The translations under genes and the position numbers were made by a program. The notes beneath the pieces are model-generated. The model worked only from the letters and a program-made list of their open reading frames with translations, searched no databases and had not been told where the DNA came from. From Enoplolaimus lenunculus (lineage: Eukaryota > Nematoda > Enoplea > Enoplida > Thoracostomopsidae): a stretch of DNA of 64,000 nucleotides. The stretch spans positions 310,001 through 374,000 of the forward strand of contig JASANG010001561.1 in NCBI GenBank assembly GCA_030248215.1, read 5' to 3'. Every line of letters starts with the position of its first letter. Within the stretch, counting starts at the first letter, position 1. This document shows positions 56,585 through 64,000 of the stretch, one piece after another.

Positions 56585-56826
56585 AACGGTACGGTATGCA
56601 AATACACACCGGGTTTGTAAAATTTAAAAAATAGCAAATGCATCGAAGTTTTAAACATTTTGGATGATTTTCGTGTTATCATATCGAACATTGCAGCTAT
56701 AAAAAATTGTGAGAGCTATACGTGATTTATAATTTTGAGTATAAAAATAGCTGAATTTCTGGTATTTGAATAATGGAACCAAATCCCGATTTTTACCGGA
56801 AACGGATATCCGGTTACACACTGCAG
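56585..56826 (+). repeat. Dispersed repeat ending GGATATCCGGTTACAC, copy 4
   Basis: Same block order as 16985-17236: AAAAAATAGCAAATGCATCG, ATATCGAACATTGCAG, then CCGGAAACGGATATCC and GGTTACACACTGCAG. Confidence 0.65.
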
Positions 56827-56865
56827 TTCAAGTACAAATCAGAGGGACCCTTTTTTGCGAGACTG

Positions 56866-57000
56866 TAATAGAGTAAGCGTAAGTTTTAGACTAACTTTTT
56901 TGTTTAGGCTTAGGTATTAAGCTTATGCTTACGCTGAGACGTAGGCTTAGGCTTAGAAATATGCTTATAATACTGTAACGACCTTCATCTACATATTGGC
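56866..57000. repeat. TTAGGC-containing repeat
   Basis: Contains GTTTAGGCTTAGG and GTAGGCTTAGGCTTAG, and ends CTGTAACGACC..ACATATTGGC, similar to the end of the element at 1690-1880. It is a diverged relative. Confidence 0.5.
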
Positions 57001-58016
57001 TTTTTTCTACGTATAAAATGAGAGAATCCGAAAACTATTCAGAAAGATTTTTGGATTAATATAGCTGGAAGCTGCCGGTGGAAACAACTACTCAGACATT
57101 TATTCCTGATCGAGACAGACACTGCAACATCTGTGCTGAAACACTGGCTAAATATCTTACGAACAAGATCCTCATTGACCAATGTATGATCAAAAATCAG
57201 ACGAACGTTTGCCACTGTATTATCAAACAATATGATGACTAAAATAGGGTAATATCGTGTAAGGTATACACACAGAAGCTAATAAATTATCATTGTCCTA
57301 TAGAAGCAACGTTGAAAGACAACATAAAGCAATATAAATAAACAAGTAATTTAACAAAGATGTTACATTTTCGATAAAAAGTAATAAATTAATCACAGTT
57401 ATTTTTGCACGCTGTCTTGCTGTCAACCATAAAACTACAAATGTTATGTTAAAATAATTAATTATTCTATACTGATTTGCGCAGTACGTTTAGCACCCGC
57501 CATGTATTTTTCAACTAACCTATAGTAATGACGATATAATTCAAGTTACGCATAATTCGTTGCGCATATTAAAAAGAAAAAAATATGAACACCATGAGGT
57601 CATAACCACAAACAATCACGTTACGCATGCGAGAATGGCACCAGCAATGTTTCATATAGCTGTTAAAAAAGCAGCAAAACCTAGAGCATAAAAAATTAAC
57701 GATTAATGTTGCGCTTAACATCAAACTTTAATATAAATCCGCAGGCCGCCGCAAACCCAGCCAAAAATTTTTGAAAACGACGCGCAACGGCCTACATTTC
57801 TAGGCCATACATCAAGATGACTTTGAGATTCTATTTTTATGAGGGGCGAAACGCTGCCTTAAACCAGCAAACTGAATAATCGGTACCATATTTCGAAACA
57901 AAACTAACACTAATAATCACTCCATGAAAAATCTATCAGATCAATAAATTACTACCATTATACATCAGAACGAAACTTCGACCACAAACAAGCTCTCAAA
58001 ATTTCCAAAAACTGTT

Positions 58017-61000
58017 TTACACACCGGACCAATCATCAGTACGCCATACGATGGCAAAGAAATCTTTATTCCTCGACTCGAGAACTGATGGCTCATCGCG
58101 ATAATTTTCCAGATATCGCTGAATAAGATTGCGATATCCCTTGCCAACAGTTACAACAAACGATCCGGATGACGTTGCATTGCCATTACTACCGGCGCTA
58201 CCTTGTGCATGCAAGTTGGAAGAACTTGCGTTTGAAAGTTTGTTACCACCCGCAGCTGTGCCACCGGCTCCCGAAATTGGGCTATTACGAGATCCGCCAC
58301 GACCAGAATCGGCCGACTGCGGGTTCGCTGCTACTCCGGAACCTAAAGGAATACAATGCTAACACAGTATAGTAATGAAAGGCTATAGAGACAAATAAGA
58401 ACAAAATTGAGATCCAGGCTTACACGTACTTAAATGTGTGTAACTTCAACAGTACGAAACTTTTTGCAGGTCTAGGACTGATTTTTATCCGTAAAATTTT
58501 GCACTCAGCCGTACTGCCGTAAGATGTTCAGCATAATACACAGGTATAGCGCCCTAGTCCAATATCAATCCACTACTTGTTTTATGCTCAGATGCCTCAT
58601 TTAAAATTATTGGAAAGTGAACATTCTATACAACCCTTAAAATTATTACAAAGTTAAACTAACACCAAATATCCCGCACATTTTACACATTTCTTTACCT
58701 TGAGAACTGGCGCGATGAGTTGACGGAGTGTATGGAATTTTTCGTTGCGACCCAACAGGAACAATTACGCGGACTTCTTCAATATGAGGACGAAATGCTG
58801 TAACTGGCCGCAGCTGAAATAAACAAGTATGAAAATAATATGGCCCGAGAAAACTTATTGTAAAAAAAATTTCAGCCACACTGATGATAATTTCTGAATA
58901 GTGCAGTATCATAAAGAAAACTACAGCTGAAAATGTTATTAAGATCACCTCTAATGCAATGAATGACATGACACACGCAGCACCACAGCTTGTTTTTCCT
59001 GTTTACCACAGTTAGATAGATAGATATCAATGATAGAGACCTCGAGGTGTTTAGACACAGTTGGTCCGTTACACAGTCTCTGAAAACTAGGGTAACTAAG
59101 TTAGAGTCTAAGTTAGAATCATACTGACTCTGTGATAAACCTATTCAGTTTTTTTATATTATATCAATTTTATTTAGACTATATGATCAGTAGACCCTAT
59201 ACCGAACCTCGCCATAGACCAAACATCTCATTAAGAAGTGTTCTACAGATTCTTCCTCCATTCCACAGCAATCACAAATACTGGAGTTTGAGATTCCTAT
59301 TTTATGCATATGCTTATTTAGTTCACAATATCCAATAACTATTTGTGTTAGTAATCTAACTCTATTCCTATTAAGTCGCACAATGAAACAAACTAGTATG
59401 TTTTGGTTTCAGTTTACTAAAGAATATCTTTGTATTTCGACAAGTATTTAGCTCTAACCATCTCTGCTTGGTGTGTGAAATGCAACAATTCTGGATCATA
59501 TTTTTGATCTGTCTTTGTGGTACACCTATAACAGGTTCTGGTCCGATAAACCTCCTTTGAACTGCAGCTTTGGTCAATGCATCAGCGATATCATTTCCAC
59601 AATTGGCCGAATGACCTTTGATCCATGTTAAAAACACTTTATTTGTAATTGAAAGATCTTGTAGCTGCTTGTCAGTTCAAATAAAATTAATCATAAAAGT
59701 GATGTTACCTGGTCCGCGTCAGCGACAATCACAACACCCCAAGTAGTACCAATGTACAACTGAGCACATTCCTCACGCTCTATGAGACATACAGACGTTA
59801 CCTGACACCGACCAGCTGAAAAAACTAGAACACATCGTAGTACTCAGTGTACAAAATTTGAAAAATTTCGTTAGCATTCCAACAGAAAGTAAAACTGCAG
59901 TCATCTATTGATAACCTTGTATTTGCCAAGCATTGTGCTCCGACTGATCAGTTTTAACTTAAGAAAGACTAGGAAAGTTCGGATAAAAATACATGACTTA
60001 CACCATGAACTAACCGTGTGAACATCATAGTTCCATGCCGGAACCGGAAACCGTGTACAAAAAGGGGTTCCAGACAGATAACAATAATGGGTTCTCTTTA
60101 TTAACCAAAAACTTACGACTAAGCCTTTCGTCAATATTGATAGTGTTAATACTCTCTGAACACGGCACAATCTTTGAGCAGTCCAACTTGGCAATAATCG
60201 CTCTTTGACTAGTACTCCACTGATATAAAATGCATCCTGTAACAGTTTATTAACCCAATTTGGTAAAAATCCAGTCTACCACTATGTTTCAAACTCAGCT
60301 AGATCATATACATTATGTAGTTTCATAACTTTACTAAAACGCGTGACGTGCGGGTACTTGATTACTTTACGTTTAATAAGCTAGCTGTGACAAATTGTAT
60401 AAGTAATAGGTATAATAAATGCAGCCCCGACTTCTCTAACCATCGGAACTCAGCCTAAGTTGTGACAACCTTAAACTTACCAGGATATACATATGACCAG
60501 ACATAAGCATCACTATGCGTGCTTGCACATAATTGATAAACCTCGACACCTTCCACCGGCGGTGAATAATGATTGAGACAAATGTTTTCGATTGTGTTAT
60601 TTTCGGTCACCGTCAAAATGCTTATATTGCCCGCTGGGCCGCCACACCAGACTTCGACTCTCCTAAAAGCAATATTAAGAAAACTAATGAACCTTCTGGC
60701 GCCAAATTTTACAATATGTACAAGAAAAATATTTCAAACAAACAGAAGATAGTCCAAGTGTAGCACTGGTTTTGACGAGGCAAACTAAACTTGTTTAGTG
60801 GAACAATTAAAATTGAAGCCATGTCTTTGCTTAACGCTGTACTAACCAAAACATCAGACATTAATAATTTTTATACTATGTTGTAACTATTTTATATAAT
60901 TTCCTTAGCGAACAATTAACCTCTAAACAGTACTGGATGCTGTTCCTTTAATTGATGAGCCAAAATACAGCAACAATTAATAGCCACTGATACTAATACA

Positions 61001-63736
61001 GTTACAACTCAACACTGTCCAACACTCAACGTTTTATCACTTGAAACACATAAAATTTGGTTGTTATTACTTACTCCTCATCGACGTTGATTGCAGGACT
61101 TGCGCTTAATTTCTTCATATACTGTTTAAATCTTGTTTGAAATGATCTAAATTAACACAACTTTTTGTCGTTGTAAGACCAAACCTTAAATTGCTGGACT
61201 GTTAAACTTGCTGGCCCAAAAGTAGAAGATAGTTTATAATGTAACATAACAATTAAAACGGCAAATCTACAAAAATGCACTTGTCTTGTTAGCTAAACTA
61301 AAGGTGCTTTATATTACACGTCAAGTTTATTAATACCCGAGTTCAAATTCGTCTTGCTCGCATTATCCATTGCAACTGTTTTACTGAACTAAAATGTTTT
61401 TAATCTTACTGAACGGGTACAGACGACGGAAGAGCTGCAATACAGTGAACATCTCCGCAAGTTGGCACCAAAGTTGTGATCACATTATCTACTTCGCTGA
61501 CTGTTTTCGCCTGAAAATTAATACATATTAACCTGTTTGATGCAGAAAGTCGCAAACAAATATATGCCGATGAAAGCAATATAACAAAGCCATAACCAAT
61601 ATTTTTGTAGTTGATGAGAAAGAATCTTACTACACAAACAATTATATGCACCATACTAAAATATAATAGTGGTAGTGGAACAACATGTATTGAACGAAGA
61701 TCGAACAACTTACTTCGACATTCCAAGCTTATAAAGCGCAAACGCATATTCTGGCCCGCCTACTTTCTTCTAATAATGATTGGCTTAATGATTTAAAAGT
61801 CTTAATTTAGGCTTATCAATTATCGTAATATGCAAATTATCTATTAGCTAATTATTCAATTATTGGTTTTGGAGAAAGTCTTAATTTAGGCTCAACCATT
61901 TGTGCAAATTAGTTTGTAGCTAATAAACGCCTTAAAATTTTAAAACTCCAGTGCAATGTTAACATCCCAGGTTATTAAGCTTTTAAACAAAAAAAGTTTA
62001 TCAAAATCGGTGCAGTGGTTCCTGAGATCCGTTTCGGACGGACAGACATCGATCTTTCGGACAGACATCCGTCTTTCGACTCCTAAAACGCTTCTCGAAA
62101 CACCAAGCGTCGCTTGGAGTTTCGCTTCCCTCAAAAAGCTAAAAAACAGAACACAAATTTTTCAATATTGTTTCAATCAGCCAACGACAAACATTTTAAA
62201 ATCTAAATGTGAAAACAAGAACGAGAAATTGCTACCAAAAACAAAACTTATTCCCAACTAACATGACATAGAGCAAGCACTCCGTTTTGGCCAGCTGCCA
62301 ACAAAACACGATTTAGTCTTGGAATATAAATGATTTCTGCAACCGGCAACGAAACCAATTTTTCGGGTGAATTTCGGTCACCGTGTGGCAAAATATGAGG
62401 AGCCAACGAAAAACTTGACAGTTCTCCGTATGTTTTAGCGCTGAAAAATGATATTTATGTCATCAAACAATGCTACTACGCACAAAGCACTACATTAAGA
62501 GAAGTAAGCGGTTGAAATGTCATGATTTATTTTCCACAATTTAAAGCTTTCTGAAGGAAGTGCCTAAAAGATATCAAAGTCAATACATAACTTTATCACA
62601 AAATGTCAAGAAGTTCCCAGAAAGAATAGATTTTGGTTATAACCACTATTGAAAACGATTTTTTAAAAACTGACAACTGCATGACTTAACTATAGAATTT
62701 ATTAACAGAAAATTAACTGACACATGATTGCTTACCAGAATACCCGAACAATACCCGTAAGCTCGCCAAGCCATATTGTCTCATCGACCAAACACAACGC
62801 GGTAACAAATGAATCTTCATTCACGTTCAAACTCTACATAAAACAAGTAGAAAGTTAAGATGCAAAAAACCTTTCAACTAACGACACAGAACTGTTCAAA
62901 TAATTTAAACCAAAACCTGCAGCGGTGAGTGAAACAAAACTTATGACATACATACCTTGTAGTCCAACCATCCATACTGATTGCATGACAACACGGAAAC
63001 TTGACCATCAGCGCGACTCAGCCAGACCTCGCCTTCAAAAGCTGCACAGCTTCCGTCTTCGAATGTTTGATGACTTGCAGAGTCTTCCACTAAAACAATG
63101 CAACATATTTTTCGTCGCTAACCTATGAATTTTCCGAAAGCCTGTATTGCCATAACTTTTGCTTTTGATAATAATGCGTTGGAAACTACGAAAACTGATC
63201 ATAAATAAGCCGCCAACAAATAATGATGCCAAATGAGCGCCATGTAGCTAGCAATTAGTTTATAATTACGTAAGATGGAACTAATTTAGGCTTAACCAAT
63301 TATTCAAATTAACGTGTAGCTAATGAACGGTTTAGAATTTTGAAATAACAGCGCGAGGTACACACTCCAAGATAAAAAGCTTACATACAAAAAGTTTAGC
63401 ACAATCGGTTCTTGATATTCTCGCCGAACGAGCTTCTACCTTTCGACCCCCGAATACAAATAACAAGCGCTTCGAAAAAGTTTTGCATAGCTTAATTTAT
63501 TACAAGGACAGCAATTCATTCGTCGCAAAACAAACAGACTGCACTGGCTCACCAGCAAATGCTTCTCCTGTCAGCACTGCAGCGTCAGAATCGTTGATGC
63601 TGACAACGTCCAGAAGGTGAGAAAATTCAGGTGCAGTTGTTATTGAAACCAGCTGCCAAGATGACGGTCTATCTTGTGGTGCTTGTGACCATGCAACAAT
63701 CATCAGATCAAGCATGTTGCTTGGATAAAGCATTTC
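58017..63736 (-). CDS. LRRK: Leucine-rich repeat kinase (LRRK), C-terminal 11 exons (partial, continues off right edge)
   Basis: Exons in coding order: 63553-63736, 62956-63089, 62736-62833, 62263-62440, 61410-61510, 61075-61104 (30 nt), 60481-60662, 60117-60236, 59709-59815, 58699-58813, 58017-58342 (TAA 58017-58019). All are GT-AG, and the total of 1575 nt is an exact 525 codons. The first exon is the end of the protein kinase domain (DLMIVAWSQAPQDRPSSWQL, subdomain XI with its conserved Arg-Pro). It is followed by WD40 blades (AFEGEVWLSRADGQVSVL, TIWLGELTGIVRVF, VEVWCGGPAGNISIL, TSVCLIEREECAQLYIGTTW). The last exon has a Gly/Ser/Ala-rich linker and the tail NLIQRYLENYRDEP..FFAIVWRTDDW, which resembles the LRRK C-terminus. 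LRRKs are large ROCO GTPase-kinases acting on Rab GTPases and membrane traffic. Invertebrates usually have one LRRK; I cannot tell LRRK1 from LRRK2 here. Confidence 0.9.
59135..59690 (-). mobile_element. LINE fragment, 3' end with RNase H and C-terminal zinc knuckle
   Basis: Minus-strand frames at 59371-59680 and 59187-59381 encode the end of an RNase H domain (FLTWIKGHSANCGNDIADAL) and the typical C-terminal LINE motif (RVRLLTQIVIGYCELNKHMH, then CDCCGMEEESVEHFLMRC). A frame change near 59381 separates them. The 5' end is truncated at about 59690. The element lies in sense orientation in the LRRK intron between 59709-59815 and 58699-58813. It belongs to an RNase H-bearing clade (I/Jockey-like); the exact clade is not assignable. 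Confidence 0.85.
61795..62125. repeat. Dispersed repeat with CGGACGGACAGACA tail, copy 1
   Basis: Blocks TCTTAATTTAGGCT, AATTAGTTTGTAGCTAATAA, AAAATCGGTGCAGTGGTTCC and CGGACGGACAGACATC occur in the same order, less conserved, at 63270-63475. Both copies lie in LRRK introns. The AATCGGT..GTGGTTC..GACAGACA type of tail is common to non-LTR element 3' ends in invertebrates, so it may be a SINE or LINE tail. Confidence 0.55.
63270..63475. repeat. Dispersed repeat, copy 2
   Basis: Diverged relative of 61795-62125: AATTTAGGCTTAACCAATTA, GTGTAGCTAATGAACG, AAAAAGTTTAGCACAATCGG. It lacks the clean GACAGACA tail. Confidence 0.5.
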
Positions 63737-63886
63737 CTAAATGAAATTTATAACGTAATAATGGGCTTCCATAAGTTCAGCAACCAAAATACGTCTACAT
63801 ACTACTTCTGGTACAAAAATTGTAATACATATTTACATAGATTAACACAGGGTTGTTTTTTCCGGGAAAAAATTGTGACGGGAAAA

Positions 63887-64000
63887 ACGAATTTTTTCCA
63901 ATTTTTTCCTGAAAAATTAGAAAAAATTCATTCTTTGTCTAGAAAATTTGCATATTTGTACATGCCTGTGTAATTTTGATATAATTAAATTTTGATGTGT
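63887..64000 (+). repeat. Dispersed repeat shared with 49236-49340
   Basis: Starts within AATTTTTTCC and continues ATTAGAAAAAATTCATTCTT, GAAAATTTGCATATTTGTAC, running to the window edge. It lies in an LRRK intron. Confidence 0.7.

Noticed and set aside
58129-58362. Plus-strand proline-rich 77-codon frame
   Set aside because: It is the antisense shadow of the Gly/Ser-rich last exon of LRRK.

Overview
The window is AT-rich nuclear DNA from an invertebrate animal. Genes are split into many short exons by GT-AG introns of roughly 100-900 bp. There are no operons, ribosome-binding sites or bacterial features. The conserved genes (ARFGEF3/BIG3-like, Miro, LSM10-like, LRRK) are metazoan. I cannot place the species from sequence alone; the short introns, P-type transposon and abundant MITEs would suit a tunicate or another small-genome invertebrate, but that is a guess.

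Layout. 1-10958, minus strand: the first 14 exons (about 635 codons) of an ARFGEF3/BIG3-like gene, running off the left edge. 10959-26188: a gene-free stretch of dispersed repeats, including a 2.1-kb GC-rich 21-bp minisatellite (13.58-15.69 kb), a complete 550-bp MITE with 8-bp target duplication (22.05 kb), a tRNA-like TIR element (20.6 kb) and a four-unit hairpin array (23.3-23.8 kb). 26189-34499, plus strand: a complete mitochondrial Rho GTPase (Miro/RHOT) gene in 18 exons, plus one possible cassette exon. 34500-40064: a gene-free stretch with a repeated 20-bp motif. 40065-46562: a 6.5-kb P-superfamily DNA transposon with about 110-bp terminal inverted repeats, a 7-bp target duplication, a decayed multi-exon transposase and a second, unrecognised ORF. 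46.66-53.6 kb: tandem arrays, possible unrecognised exons, and a MITE carrying a 1.4-kb GGACAG minisatellite. 53641-55056, minus strand: a two-exon LSM10-like Sm protein gene. 55.1-58.0 kb: MITE remnants. 58017-63736, minus strand: the last 11 exons (525 codons with stop) of an LRRK gene, with a LINE fragment in one intron; the gene continues beyond the right edge.

The host genes are ordinary and well formed: every exon junction I assigned keeps the reading frame, and the ARFGEF3-like and LRRK chains were found by following phase from exon to exon. LRRK and Miro both act in mitochondrial and neuronal biology in other animals, but nothing here shows a functional link. The most notable object is the two-ORF P-like transposon and its short relative inside the ARFGEF3-like gene.
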